Source: Phyllobacterium trifolii (GTDB lineage: Bacteria > Pseudomonadota > Alphaproteobacteria > Rhizobiales > Rhizobiaceae). From it: a stretch of 64,000 nucleotides of DNA. Below, piece by piece: positions 18,518-27,824 of this stretch. The stretch is taken from the NCBI RefSeq assembly GCF_014192095.1, contig NZ_JACHXN010000022.1:30171-94170 (forward strand), read 5' to 3'. A program made the translations under genes and the position numbers. Within the stretch, counting starts at the first letter, position 1; each line of letters begins with the position of its first letter. A model generated the notes under the pieces. That model saw only the letters and a program-made list of their open reading frames with translations. It did no database searches and was not told the DNA's origin.

Positions 18518-19429
18518 TTACGCCGCGTTCAGTTCGGCCTTGACCTCATCGAGTATTCGCCGCCCCTCGCCGCCGGAAATCCTGGCTATATCATCCTGAT
18601 ATTTGAGCAAAACGCCGATCGTGTCGGATACGGTTTCCGGATCCAGTGCCAACTTGTCCATTTCGGTCAAGGCCCCCGCCCAGTCGATCGTTTCGGCGAC
18701 ACCCGGTAGCTTGAACAGATCCATATCACGCAATTTCTGCACGTACCGGACGATTTCATCCGACAGGCGTTCATTGGCTGCAGGGACTTTGCGGCGGACG
18801 ATCTCAAGCTCCCGTTCAGCGGAGGGATAGTCTACCCAATGGTAGAGACACCGGCGTTTCAGTGCGTCGTGGATCTCGCGAGTCCGATTGGTCGTTATGA
18901 TGACGATTGGTGGTTCGGCAGCACGGATTGTTCCAAGTTCCGGAATCGTGACCTGATAGTCCGACAGCACTTCGAGCAGGAAGGCTTCAAAGGCTTCATC
19001 GGTTCGATCAAGTTCGTCGATAAGAAAAACCGGGGCCTTACCCGGTTTACCCGACAGCGCTTGGAGGACTGGCCGCCTGATAAGGAATTTCTCTGAAAAA
19101 ACATTGCGCTCTATAGCTTTCTTATCAACCTTGCCACTCGCTTCATCGAGACGAATCTCGATCATCTGCGCTGCATAGTTCCATTCATAAACAGCAGAAG
19201 AAACGTCGAGCCCTTCATAGCATTGCAGGCGGATCAGCGGCCGGTCGAGCGTCGCCGCGAGTACTTTGGCGATCTCAGTCTTGCCGACGCCCGCCTCGCC
19301 TTCCAGAAACAATGGCCTCTTCATTCGCAAGCTGAGGAACAGCACCGTCGCCAACGCACGGTCCGCGACATATCCGCCAGCCTCGAGCAGAGCCAGCGTA
19401 TCTTCGATCGATTGCGGCAGTTCAGCCAT
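18518..19429 (-). CDS. coxD: CoxD-like MoxR-type AAA+ ATPase
   Basis: A 303-residue AAA+ chaperone ATPase. Walker A is GEAGVGKTEIAK (about 43-54), Walker B is FLIDELDRTDEAF (about 135-147), and sensor 1 is VIITTNRTREIHDALKRR. MoxR-type ATPases paired with VWA proteins remodel or activate metalloenzymes. CoxD assists cofactor insertion into CO dehydrogenase. Gene order flavin reductase-coxD-coxE-xdhC halves-MoeA/MocA is tight and suggests one mRNA. A protein substrate other than CO dehydrogenase is possible because no coxMSL is seen. Confidence 0.88.
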   Translation of the reverse strand: MAELPQSIEDTLALLEAGGYVADRALATVLFLSLRMKRPLFLEGEAGVGKTEIAKVLAATLDRPLIRLQCYEGLDVSSAVYEWNYAAQMIEIRLDEASGKVDKKAIERNVFSEKFLIRRPVLQALSGKPGKAPVFLIDELDRTDEAFEAFLLEVLSDYQVTIPELGTIRAAEPPIVIITTNRTREIHDALKRRCLYHWVDYPSAERELEIVRRKVPAANERLSDEIVRYVQKLRDMDLFKLPGVAETIDWAGALTEMDKLALDPETVSDTIGVLLKYQDDIARISGGEGRRILDEVKAELNAA

Positions 19430-19442
19430 GACGTCTCCGGCG

Positions 19443-19949
19443 CTAGTCTCCCGAACTGTGATAGGAGCGGTTGAGATAGATCAATGAACGGCCCGGATCG
19501 CCCATATTGAGGGCGGTGACCTTGCCATAGATCACATAATGCGTTGCGACTTCGTGCGTTGCAATGATGCGGCAATCGAAGCTTGCCAAAGCGTTGGTGA
19601 GCACTGGTGCACCGGTTTGCAGTGTCTGCCAATGTCCTAGCGCAAACCTGTCCGGCTGGGACAGATCGCCCTTGCCGGAAAAGGCTTCGGAAAGCGCCTG
19701 CTGTTGGAACGACAGCGTATTCAGTGCAAAAACCTGATTTTCGATGAACAGGTGATTGAAATCATGATTGCGGTTGAGACACACGAGCATCGTCGCCGGA
19801 TTGTCAGAAACCGAGCATACTGCCGAAATTGTAACGCCGCGGCGGCCTGCCGGACCATCGGTGGTAAGGATATGAACCGCCTCGGCAAAATGGCTCATGG
19901 CATTGCGAAATGCGAGCGGCTCTATTTTCTGATCTTTGGCAATTAGCAC
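19443..19949 (-). CDS. Flavin reductase family protein (RutF/HpaC-like)
   Basis: A 168-residue NAD(P)H:flavin oxidoreductase of the FMN-binding split-barrel family, which supplies reduced flavin to a two-component monooxygenase. FRNAMSHFAEAVHILTTDGPAGRRGVTISAVCSV resembles RutF in particular. GTG at 19949 is the likely start; the upstream ribosome site is weak. It is the first gene of the leftward maturation operon, 13 bases before coxD. No flavin-dependent monooxygenase partner is encoded nearby, so its presence in this operon is unexplained. It could serve a partner elsewhere or a redox step in maturation. Confidence 0.85.
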   Translation of the reverse strand: MLIAKDQKIEPLAFRNAMSHFAEAVHILTTDGPAGRRGVTISAVCSVSDNPATMLVCLNRNHDFNHLFIENQVFALNTLSFQQQALSEAFSGKGDLSQPDRFALGHWQTLQTGAPVLTNALASFDCRIIATHEVATHYVIYGKVTALNMGDPGRSLIYLNRSYHSSGD

Positions 19950-20123
19950 TATTCTATTTCCGTTGTCCGAACCATCACTATCGCAACATGTGTCTCAACC
20001 ATAGGGGCAGGTCATATTTTCCGATAACTTCCTTTTATATAGCGCGAGATTGCTAAGAATGAAGGAAACAGCTACCGAAAACGTGCAACTACTACCCATC
20101 AAAGAGGAAACGACATTTTCGCA

Positions 20124-21206
20124 ATGAACCCCACAATACGCGCCGCAACATTTGGCCTTTGCATAGCTGTCGCAAGTGTCGCACATGCGGAAGACAAGAT
20201 TGGTGTTATCGCGCCGCTTTCCGGTCCCTTTGCGCGCCTTGGAACGCAAGTTGTCGATGGTGCGACGATTGCGGTGGCTGCGAACAAGAGCGGCCAGGCG
20301 GTGTCAATTACAACCGCCGATGACCAATGCAGTGCGGCAGGCGGCGACGCGGCGGCAAAGCAGCTGGTCCAGGCAGATGTTGCGATAGTCATTGGCTTTC
20401 TCTGCACTGAATCGCTCGAAGCCGCCCTGCCTATCCTCAATCAAAAGGGCATTCCAGTCATCACTCCGGCAATACGGGCGCAAACACTGACCGAGCTGCG
20501 CGCCGATCAGCCTTATCCGGTCTTCAGGACCGCGCCATCCGGCCGCAATGAGGCCAACGAAACCGGTGATATCCTTGCCGGGCTGTGGCGCTCGGAACCG
20601 TTTGCCATCATCGATGACGGCACGATCTTCGGACGTGAACTTGCGGCAGGAGTGCGGGCCCGTCTGGAGGAAAAAGGCCTGAAACCGGTCTTTGCCGATA
20701 CGTACCGTCCCGGCCTCGACAATCAGAATGCACTGGTCAGCCGGCTGAAACGCGCAGGCGCCACACAAGTTTTCGTTGGTGGTGAACGCGACGATGTTGC
20801 GGCCATAGGGCGAAGCGCCGCGGCGCTAAACTATGCACTTGTCATTGCCAGTGGCGAGGCTCTTGAGGCGGCAGGCGATGGCAGTGCGCTCGCCGTCGGC
20901 ACATTGATGATCGCACCACGCGAGCCACAAACTCTGGAGAGTGCCCGAAACGCCAAGAATACGATCGAGTTGGCCGGAAAAGTTCCGGAAGGCTATACGA
21001 TACCGGCTTATGCTGCGACCGAAGTGGCAATGCAGGCGTTAACCACCGCGCAATCACAGGCAGGATCCCTGCAGGAGATTCTGCGCACCAATGTCTTTGA
21101 AACTGCTCTTGGCACCATACAATTCGATGCCAAAGGCGAGCGTATCGCCGATACTTACCGCCTGCAGAAATTTGATGGAAATCAATTCGTTCTGGAGACC
21201 AACTGA
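20124..21206 (+). CDS. Periplasmic substrate-binding protein, LivJ-type
   Basis: A 360-residue type-I periplasmic binding protein of the branched-chain amino acid/amide family. It has a signal peptide of about 22 residues (ending AHA), then KIGVIAPLSGPFARLGTQVVDGA. It has no adjacent permease or ATPase genes and may serve a transporter elsewhere. The start codon overlap (TGATG) with the next gene, a P1 peptidase, suggests a shared job such as capture of a peptide or amide that the peptidase cleaves. That link is inference. The ribosome site is GAGGAA. Confidence 0.83.
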   Translation: MNPTIRAATFGLCIAVASVAHAEDKIGVIAPLSGPFARLGTQVVDGATIAVAANKSGQAVSITTADDQCSAAGGDAAAKQLVQADVAIVIGFLCTESLEAALPILNQKGIPVITPAIRAQTLTELRADQPYPVFRTAPSGRNEANETGDILAGLWRSEPFAIIDDGTIFGRELAAGVRARLEEKGLKPVFADTYRPGLDNQNALVSRLKRAGATQVFVGGERDDVAAIGRSAAALNYALVIASGEALEAAGDGSALAVGTLMIAPREPQTLESARNAKNTIELAGKVPEGYTIPAYAATEVAMQALTTAQSQAGSLQEILRTNVFETALGTIQFDAKGERIADTYRLQKFDGNQFVLETN

Positions 21207-22210
21207 TGTTGAAGGCCGGTCCACGCAACCTCATCACTGACGTCGCTGGATTAAAAGTCGGGAACGCTTCCGACAGCAAGCTCAAATCCGGCTGTACAGT
21301 CTTGTTATGCGAGAACCCGGCAACCGCGGCAGTCAAGGTGCTCGGCGGTGCGCCGGGTACGCGCGAAACCGACCTTCTCGAGCCCCACAACACGGTTGAG
21401 CAGGTCAACGCGCTGGTTTTATCGGGCGGATCGGCATTCGGTTTGGATGCCGGGTCGGGCGTTCAGGCCGCCCTTCGGGAAGAGGGCATTGGTTTTGAAG
21501 TCGGAACACAGCGTGTTCCAATCGTTCCGGGCGCCGTTCTCTTCGATTTGCTGAACGGCGGCGACAAGGACTGGGGCCGTTACCCGCCCTATCGTGAGCT
21601 CGGCTATGAAGCAACGCAGTCGGCATCGAGTGATTTCACGCTTGGGACCGTGGGCGCCGGGACAGGAGCAACTGTCAAAGGGTTGAAGGGCGGGCTGGGC
21701 TCAGCCTCGTCGGTCCTCGAAAGTGGCGTGACCATCGGCGCCCTCGTCGCGGTCAACGCGCTTGGTATGGTAACCGTAGGAAAAAGCAGGCATTTCTGGG
21801 CTGCGCCTTTCGAAATAGGCAATGAATTCGGGGGACTTGGCCTGCCGCACCCTTTTCCTGCCGATGCCGCCGAAATCGGCACCAAGTTCAGCGACGCGGC
21901 GCGGGATGCCAACACGACAATAGGGGTCATCGCTACCGATCTGATCCTTACGAGCGCTCAGGCCAAGCGCTTGGCCATCGCCGCCCATGATGGTTACTCC
22001 CGCGCAGTCTGGCCGGCACACACGCCTTTTGACGGTGATCTGGTGTTCGCCCTCGCCACCGGAACCAGCGGCAGAACGCCAGAAATTGCTGAATTTATTG
22101 ACCTTTGTGCCGCGGCGGCCTCAACAATGGCGCGCGCCATAGCACGAGGCGTTCATGCCGCTACGCCTGCGGATAACGATCCCTTTCCGGTCTGGCGATC
22201 ACTTCGCTGA
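21206..22210 (+). CDS. P1-family (DmpA/NylC-like) self-processing peptidase or amidase
   Basis: A 334-residue N-terminal-nucleophile hydrolase of the P1 family, which includes aminopeptidase DmpA, beta-aminopeptidases and the nylon-oligomer hydrolase Nyl[12 protein letters not shown] at the start, [17 protein letters not shown] and [11 protein letters not shown] mark the family. The Asn-Thr bond in the last motif matches the autocleavage site that frees the catalytic Thr in NylC-type members. Translation is coupled to the binding-protein gene by one-base overlap. No signal peptide, so it should be cytosolic. The substrate is unknown. Confidence 0.87.
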   Translation: MLKAGPRNLITDVAGLKVGNASDSKLKSGCTVLLCENPATAAVKVLGGAPGTRETDLLEPHNTVEQVNALVLSGGSAFGLDAGSGVQAALREEGIGFEVGTQRVPIVPGAVLFDLLNGGDKDWGRYPPYRELGYEATQSASSDFTLGTVGAGTGATVKGLKGGLGSASSVLESGVTIGALVAVNALGMVTVGKSRHFWAAPFEIGNEFGGLGLPHPFPADAAEIGTKFSDAARDANTTIGVIATDLILTSAQAKRLAIAAHDGYSRAVWPAHTPFDGDLVFALATGTSGRTPEIAEFIDLCAAAASTMARAIARGVHAATPADNDPFPVWRSLR

Positions 22211-22280
22211 ACAGTTTCGATTGTGCGATACAGCCGCGCGTGATAACCGGCGCCCACAGAATTTCTACCGGAGACAGATC

Positions 22281-22958
22281 ATGAGCCGTCCGCTCGTCAT
22301 ATCACCTTCCATTTTGGCCTCGGATTTTTCGAAACTCGGCTCGGAAGTAAACTCGGTTTTGCAGGCAGGCGCCGACTGGATCCATATCGACGTGATGGAC
22401 GGACATTTCGTCCCGAACATCACCTTTGGTCCGGAAGTGGTAAAGGCCATCCGGCCGCTGACGGACGCGGTTTTCGATACGCACTTGATGATATCGCCCT
22501 GCGACCCCTATCTCGAGGCTTTCGCCAAGGCGGGTTCGGACATCATCACCGTCCACGCGGAAGCTGGACCGCATCTGCACCGCTCGCTCCAGGCCATTCG
22601 GGCGCTCGGCAAGAAGGCTGGCGTTGCCATCAATCCCGCGACACCAGAATCCGCCATCGAATACGTGCTGAACGATGTGGATCTCATCCTCGTCATGACC
22701 GTCAATCCCGGTTTTGGCGGGCAGAAATTCATTGCCGAAGCGCTGGAAAAGATCAAGAAAATCAAGGCGATGATCGGTGACAGGCCTATTGACCTCGAGG
22801 TCGATGGCGGCATTACCCCTGAAACGGCTGCGCTAGCAGTACGTGCTGGCGCCAATGCGCTGGTCGCCGGGTCCGCTATTTACAAAGGCGGAAGCGAAGC
22901 CGCCTATAGGTCCAACATTGACCTCATCCGCAGTTCAATCCGCCAAGGATCACAATGA
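22281..22958 (+). CDS. rpe: Ribulose-phosphate 3-epimerase
   Basis: A 225-residue TIM-barrel enzyme interconverting ribulose-5-P and xylulose-5-P in the pentose phosphate pathway. Signatures: [28 protein letters not shown] (metal-binding His and catalytic Asp), [13 protein letters not shown] and [13 protein letters not shown] at 22281 is chosen for the GGAG eight bases upstream; a longer frame opens at 22155 inside the preceding peptidase gene. It overlaps the next gene by four bases (ATGA). Confidence 0.96.
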   Translation: MSRPLVISPSILASDFSKLGSEVNSVLQAGADWIHIDVMDGHFVPNITFGPEVVKAIRPLTDAVFDTHLMISPCDPYLEAFAKAGSDIITVHAEAGPHLHRSLQAIRALGKKAGVAINPATPESAIEYVLNDVDLILVMTVNPGFGGQKFIAEALEKIKKIKAMIGDRPIDLEVDGGITPETAALAVRAGANALVAGSAIYKGGSEAAYRSNIDLIRSSIRQGSQ

Positions 22959-23683
22959 TATTCCGCCGCGTTTTTCTTAGCCTTGTCGTTGCGTCTTCGC
23001 CAGCCGCGGCACGGGCCGGAGACGCCGCAAAGCTTGATATCATTGGGTTTTCCAAGGATGGCGGCATATTTGCCTTCGAAGAATATGGCGTCCAGGACGG
23101 CTCTGGCTTCCCCTATGCCAACCGGTTCTATATCGACACGGCAACCGACAAGTTTCTGGCCAAAACGCCGGTTCGGGTCAGGCTAGACGACGAAAATTCG
23201 TCACTGGAAAACGCCCGTGACAAGGTGGGCCGCGATGCACAAGGCGTGACATCGCTCAGCGATGAAGAATTGCGCGCCAATGCCGGCAATGCGGTAGCGT
23301 CGAACCCTGTCACGGAGCTTTCGGCTGATCCGTTCAAGGTCAAAATCAACCCGCGATTCGTATTTCCCGCGATTGATCCCGCGCTGACTATACAGCTTGA
23401 AGAGATCGCCGTCCCGCCGAGTGAAACCTGTCAAAACCTGAGTGAAATCAAAGGCTTCCGCCTGACACTGCTTGAAGACAAGACTGACGCCAAGCCCGAA
23501 ATGCTCCACGAAGACGCCTCCGTTCCTGCCAGTCGCGGCTGTCCGCTCGGCTATAGTATTGGCGCGGTCCAGACCCTATATCCGGACGGCGGAAAACCGG
23601 TAATCGCGGTCATGATTGCAGTGCGCGGAACGGGATTCGAAGGCCCGGACTATCGCTGGCTGGCAGTTACCAGGCAGCGCTAG
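22955..23683 (+). CDS. DUF2259 exported protein
   Basis: A 242-residue secreted protein with an N-terminal signal (about 1-22, ARA). The family is typical of Rhizobiales and has no known function. The segment [39 protein letters not shown] start is characteristic in its GFSKDG and FEEYGVQDG words. It contains two cysteines near the C-terminal third (ETCQNL, RGCPLGY) that may pair in the periplasm. The start overlaps the rpe stop, so it belongs to that operon; purB follows after 94 bp. Confidence 0.8.
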   Translation: MIFRRVFLSLVVASSPAAARAGDAAKLDIIGFSKDGGIFAFEEYGVQDGSGFPYANRFYIDTATDKFLAKTPVRVRLDDENSSLENARDKVGRDAQGVTSLSDEELRANAGNAVASNPVTELSADPFKVKINPRFVFPAIDPALTIQLEEIAVPPSETCQNLSEIKGFRLTLLEDKTDAKPEMLHEDASVPASRGCPLGYSIGAVQTLYPDGGKPVIAVMIAVRGTGFEGPDYRWLAVTRQR

Positions 23684-23777
23684 ACGCATCCATGGCAAAA
23701 AGTCGCCAAATGGCGCGTTGAGTGATCGGCCTAGCTCTGATAGACCGCGTTTAAAGCCTAAAAGGACAGGAAAACAC

Positions 23778-25094
23778 ATGATCCCGCGCTATTCGCGTCC
23801 CGAAATGGTCGCCATCTGGTCTCCGGAAACGAAATTCCGCATCTGGTTCGAAATCGAGGCGCATGCCTGCGACGCGCTGGCGGAGCTTGGCGTCATCCCG
23901 AAGGAAGCGGCCAAAACCATCTGGGAAAAGGGCGGTGCAGCCACTTTCGACATCGAGCGCATCGACGAGATCGAGCGCGAGACCAAGCACGATGTCATTG
24001 CTTTCCTTACACATTTAGCCGAAATCGTTGGCCCTGACGCACGTTTCGTACATCAGGGCATGACCTCGTCGGACGTGCTCGACACCTGTTTCAATGTGCA
24101 GTTGATGCGCGCCAGCGATATCCTTCTGAGCGATCTGGACAGACTTTTGGCGGCGCTGAAAAAGCGGGCTTTCGAACATAAGGATACGGTCACCATCGGC
24201 CGCAGCCATGGCATCCACGCCGAACCGACTACCTTCGGCGTCAAGCTGGCGCAGGCCTATGCCGAGTTCGAACGCTGCCGTCATCGGCTCGTCGCCGCAC
24301 GCGCGGAGATTGCAACCTGTGCTATCTCCGGCGCTGTCGGCACCTTCGCCAATATTGATCCGCGCGTGGAAGAACATGTCGCCAAGGCATTGGGAATGCA
24401 GGCAGAACAGGTTTCGACGCAGGTGATCCCGCGTGATCGTCATGCCATGTACTTTGCAACCCTTGGTGTTATCGCATCGTCGGTCGAGCGCCTCTCCGTC
24501 GAGATCCGCCATCTGCAGCGCACCGAGGTTCTGGAGGCGGAAGAGTATTTTTCGCCCGGCCAAAAGGGCTCATCGGCCATGCCGCACAAGCGCAACCCGG
24601 TGCTGACCGAAAACATGACCGGGCTCGCCCGCATGGTCCGCGCTTTTGCGCTGCCAGCGATGGAAAATGTCGCCCTGTGGCACGAACGCGATATTTCGCA
24701 CTCTTCGGTCGAGCGCATGATCGGCCCTGACGCGACGATTACCCTGGATTTTGCACTGGCGCGTATGGTCGGCGTCATCGAAAAGCTGTTGGTCTATCCG
24801 GATAACATGTTGAAAAACATGAACAAGTTCCGCGGATTGATCCACTCGCAGCGGGTGCTTCTGGCACTGACGCAGGCTGGCGTTTCCCGCGAGGATTCCT
24901 ACCGTCTGGTGCAGCGCAACGCCATGAAAGTGTGGGAGCACGGGGCCGATTTCCTCGAAGAGCTGCTCGCCGACGCCGATGTTCGCGCTGCCCTGCCCGA
25001 AGCGACGATCCGGGAGAAGTTCGACCTTGGCTATCACACCAAACACGTCGATACGATCTTCAAGCGCGTGTTTGGCTCAACTGGCAGCAACTAA
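23778..25094 (+). CDS. purB: Adenylosuccinate lyase
   Basis: A 438-residue fumarase/aspartase-superfamily enzyme that acts twice in purine synthesis (SAICAR to AICAR, adenylosuccinate to AMP). The family signature GSSAMPHKRNP (about 270-280), the TSSDVLDT loop and the GRSHGIHAEPTTFG histidine region are intact. ATG at 23778 is preferred because AAAGGACAGG precedes it. A longer frame starts at 23616 inside the DUF2259 gene. No intrinsic terminator is seen downstream. purL lies 10 kb to the right in the same direction. Confidence 0.97.
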   Translation: MIPRYSRPEMVAIWSPETKFRIWFEIEAHACDALAELGVIPKEAAKTIWEKGGAATFDIERIDEIERETKHDVIAFLTHLAEIVGPDARFVHQGMTSSDVLDTCFNVQLMRASDILLSDLDRLLAALKKRAFEHKDTVTIGRSHGIHAEPTTFGVKLAQAYAEFERCRHRLVAARAEIATCAISGAVGTFANIDPRVEEHVAKALGMQAEQVSTQVIPRDRHAMYFATLGVIASSVERLSVEIRHLQRTEVLEAEEYFSPGQKGSSAMPHKRNPVLTENMTGLARMVRAFALPAMENVALWHERDISHSSVERMIGPDATITLDFALARMVGVIEKLLVYPDNMLKNMNKFRGLIHSQRVLLALTQAGVSREDSYRLVQRNAMKVWEHGADFLEELLADADVRAALPEATIREKFDLGYHTKHVDTIFKRVFGSTGSN

Positions 25095-25260
25095 ATTAAA
25101 GCCCCAGGTTGATAAAAGCATTCCGGATTCGAGGATTCTTGCATAGGAATTGAACATTCCTGAATGTGAATCGGACGAAGTTGCGCAATTCACCCGCCCA
25201 AATAGCGGTTGCATCGGGTGAAACAGCTGAAAACCGCCAGTAGGAACGGGATGGTTCGGG

Positions 25261-25290
25261 AAATTAATTGAACGAGCGTTCGATTAATTT
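25261..25290. promoter_or_regulatory. Orphan TetR-type operator palindrome
   Basis: Two 14-base arms, AAATTAATTGAACG and CGTTCGATTAATTT, meet at a 2-base centre with one mismatch. The core TGAACGagCGTTCG looks like TetR/AcrR-family operators. No TetR-type gene, and no gene that starts beside it, exists within about 200 bp. It may be a relic promoter or act on a transcript I cannot see. Confidence 0.45.
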
Positions 25291-25359
25291 TTCCGGGATT
25301 TTGCGTGCTGACGTTGTGATTGGTTGAAACGCCGTAACGGCGGGTACGGAAGGGTTTTG

Positions 25360-25483
25360 GTGCGTGGTTCGACAAGCTCACCATGAGGAGGGTGAGTTGA
25401 TTGCAGGGAGCCGATTTCTGCAACTTTGGCGATTATCATTACAGCCACAACCTCCCTCATGGCGAGCTTGTCGAACCACGCAC
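25360..25483. repeat. Palindromic repeat family 1, locus A
   Basis: Arm 25360-25392 (core GTTCGACAAGCTCACCATGAG) and inverted arm 25451-25483, separated by 58 bases. Same arm family as at 26545, 33399, 37903, 44543 and 56702. It fills the gap between purB and the convergent VOC gene. Confidence 0.85.
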
Positions 25484-25517
25484 AGTGGCACACCAACCCA
25501 GAGTGCGTAAGCTCCCA

Positions 25518-26408
25518 CTAACCCTTTTCCGGCACAATCCTGATGACATTGCCCCAGGGGTCAACGATCTCGCGTTCCTCTTTGGCATCGGCGGAGCTGA
25601 ACTCGGCCCAGGCCAATCCGGAGCGGTCATTGTCGCGGCGCCCTGCCCCGCGGCTTTGCCAGGAGTTGGCGGCGACGTGGTGATGGTAACCGCCGGTTGA
25701 CATAAACACCGCGCTTCCGCCAAACCCGGCAACCGTCTGCAACCCGAGCTCATTCTGCCACCAGCTTTCGGCCTCTTTGGCGTTGCCGACGCGCAGGTGC
25801 AGATGGCCAACCATCGTCCCGTCCGGCGCCATGTCGAAAGGTACCTCGTTGCCCGGTTCGCCCAGCAGATTGCCGACATCCAGCGCCTCGGTACCCATCT
25901 GCACGGATGAGCCGTTCCACTTCCAGCTTTCATGCGGACGGTCGGCATAAATTTCAACGCCGTTGCCTTCCGGATCGGTCAGATAGATCGCCTCGCTGAC
26001 CAGATGGTCGGAAGCGCCGACGATCGGCGTGCGCTTGTCAATTGCCCGCCGGGCCCAGCGGGCGAGATCGGCACGCGCCGGCAAGAGAAAAGCGGTGTGA
26101 TAAAGGCCAGCGCTTTGCGGATCATCCGCGCGAACAGCAGAGGCCTGCTCTATCTCGAGCAGCGGCGTTTCGCCTGCACCCAGAATGACCGACTGGCCCT
26201 TGCGCGAAATCTCGCGCAGGCCGACAACGTCCTCATAATATTTCGCCAGCGCATCGGCATCCCTGGCTTTGATGCCAACCTTTGACACATGGGTCGGCGC
26301 CGTTGCTGCAAAGGAAATCTTGTCCATTTTTGTCTCCGCGCGGGTACTTCCCGTCGATACAGCAAGGGCGGCAGCGCCAACAACTACATTCCGGCGCGTG
26401 AGCTTCAT
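25518..26408 (-). CDS. Exported VOC-family (CatE-like) dioxygenase/glyoxalase-fold protein
   Basis: A 296-residue vicinal-oxygen-chelate protein with two VOC modules, arranged like ring-cleaving extradiol dioxygenases of the CatE type (VGIKARDADALAKYYEDVVGL; GLYHTAFLL; LTDPEGNGVEIYADRP; GHLHLRVGN). Start choice matters: GAGGGG lies six bases before the ATG at 26408 and too close to the ATG at 26414. From 26408 the protein begins MKLTRRNVVVGAAALAVSTG, a twin-arginine-like signal with an A-x-A cleavage region. Export of a folded, metal-loaded VOC protein is therefore plausible but unusual. The substrate is unknown. It stands alone between repeat loci A and B. Confidence 0.82.
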   Translation of the reverse strand: MKLTRRNVVVGAAALAVSTGSTRAETKMDKISFAATAPTHVSKVGIKARDADALAKYYEDVVGLREISRKGQSVILGAGETPLLEIEQASAVRADDPQSAGLYHTAFLLPARADLARWARRAIDKRTPIVGASDHLVSEAIYLTDPEGNGVEIYADRPHESWKWNGSSVQMGTEALDVGNLLGEPGNEVPFDMAPDGTMVGHLHLRVGNAKEAESWWQNELGLQTVAGFGGSAVFMSTGGYHHHVAANSWQSRGAGRRDNDRSGLAWAEFSSADAKEEREIVDPWGNVIRIVPEKG

Positions 26409-26544
26409 ACTCATCCCCTCGCAACACATCAGTTTCGTTATCGGTAAGGTCGGATTTATCGAGGCCCGAAACAAGCCCGGCACGAGCGAACAGCTTGTTC
26501 ACAAATACTGAACCAAGTGATGGCCATTGTTTACAGCACAACGT

Positions 26545-26615
26545 CCCCCATGGTGAGCTTGTCGAACCACGCAAAACGCCGGTGCGTGGTTCGACAAGCT
26601 CACCATGAGGGAGGT
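26545..26615. repeat. Palindromic repeat family 1, locus B
   Basis: Here the arms point the other way: inverted arm 26545-26573 then direct arm 26583-26615, nine bases apart. It can fold into a long hairpin between the VOC gene promoter and the 3' end of the epimerase gene. Confidence 0.85.
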
Positions 26616-26633
26616 AGGGGCGGTAGGGAGCCA

Positions 26634-27617
26634 TCACTCTACCGGGTAAGGCCCCTCGGTGAAGCTCCGGGCATGATAGCCTTTTGTGCCGATCAGGCGG
26701 GCCAATGGGCTGCGTGTGTCCTCGCCGCGAGCCAGCCGCCCGATCAGATACCTGAAATCATATTCCGGCTGCCAGCCGAGTTCTGTCCGCGCGCGCTCAT
26801 TGACGTAGACGCGATCAATGCTCGGCAGCATTTTCCAGCCGCGGCGCGCAAACTCTGCCGCGTATTCGGGCACACGGCGCTGCACGGCACGCGGGGCATC
26901 GGTGCGCAGATCGGCCAGATCGTCTGGCGTAAACGGCGTCGTCGCACTGATGATATAACGGCGAAAGCCGAGTGCCGGCGCTTTTTCGGCAGCCAGAAGA
27001 TGCGCGCTGACGATGTCCTCGATATCCACCCGGCGATAAAGAAACTCATTCAGCTTGATGTTTTCATCGGCAAAGCCGCTTCGCACGTCCTTGTCGTCGT
27101 CCTCTTCCGGGAAAAACCGTGACGTGCGCAACACCATCGTCGCCAACCGCTGGTTGCGATGAAACAGCTGGCAAAGGTCTTCAGCCGCCGCTTTGGTCAC
27201 CCCATAGATGTTCTTCGGGACAGGTCGCACATTCTCGGTGATCCAGGCGGCAGGCGCAGCTTCGGGTGGCACCAGCGCATCGCCAAAGACACTCGTCGTA
27301 CTGGTATAGATGAAGGATTTGACGCCCGCCGCCACCGCTTCTTCCAGAAGGTTCAAGGTGCCGGTGATATTGGTATCAACGAAATCCTGCCGCATGTGCG
27401 TGCCGACATGCGGCTTGTGCAGCGTGGCCGCATGGAAGACGGTCTCGATACCCGCCATGCAGCGTTTGACGAAAGGCCCGTCGGCTATAGAACCGACATG
27501 GGTGGTGAACGGTCCTGCCGCGAGATCGAGCCCCGCGACCTCGCGACCTCTGGCCTGCAATGTGCGCACCAGCGCCTCGCCCAGATGGCCGGAGCTGCCT
27601 GTCACCAATATCGTCAT
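26634..27617 (-). CDS. NAD-dependent epimerase/dehydratase family protein
   Basis: A 327-residue extended short-chain dehydrogenase. The cofactor motif TGSSGHLG (TGxxGxxG, residues 6-13), the Ser-rich YTSTTSVFG strand and the catalytic YGVTK (YxxxK) are intact. Acidic residue in LDLAAG after beta-2 favours NAD(H). Likely a nucleotide-sugar or small-molecule epimerase/reductase; the substrate cannot be read. Monocistronic, flanked by repeat locus B and a 207-bp gap. Confidence 0.85.
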   Translation of the reverse strand: MTILVTGSSGHLGEALVRTLQARGREVAGLDLAAGPFTTHVGSIADGPFVKRCMAGIETVFHAATLHKPHVGTHMRQDFVDTNITGTLNLLEEAVAAGVKSFIYTSTTSVFGDALVPPEAAPAAWITENVRPVPKNIYGVTKAAAEDLCQLFHRNQRLATMVLRTSRFFPEEDDDKDVRSGFADENIKLNEFLYRRVDIEDIVSAHLLAAEKAPALGFRRYIISATTPFTPDDLADLRTDAPRAVQRRVPEYAAEFARRGWKMLPSIDRVYVNERARTELGWQPEYDFRYLIGRLARGEDTRSPLARLIGTKGYHARSFTEGPYPVE

Positions 27618-27824
27618 GATAACGTCATTCCTCCCAGAACTGGAATCGGATGAAGGTTAGCATTGGGGACGATCGGGAGTGAAGGGTGGATGTCGAGGCC
27701 TTGTAGCCGTCCAGACTTCGCGGCGGAGCGGCCTTACTATCGCCAGACAGCGGGTATTGCATCATGGCATCTTTGAGTTTACGGCCTAAAATGAGTGCCA
27801 GTCTCACGCGGCGAGGGTAATATT

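Noticed and set aside
25360..25483. CRISPR-like array from family-1 arms
   Set aside because: Arms are inverted, not direct, with no regular spacers and no cas genes.
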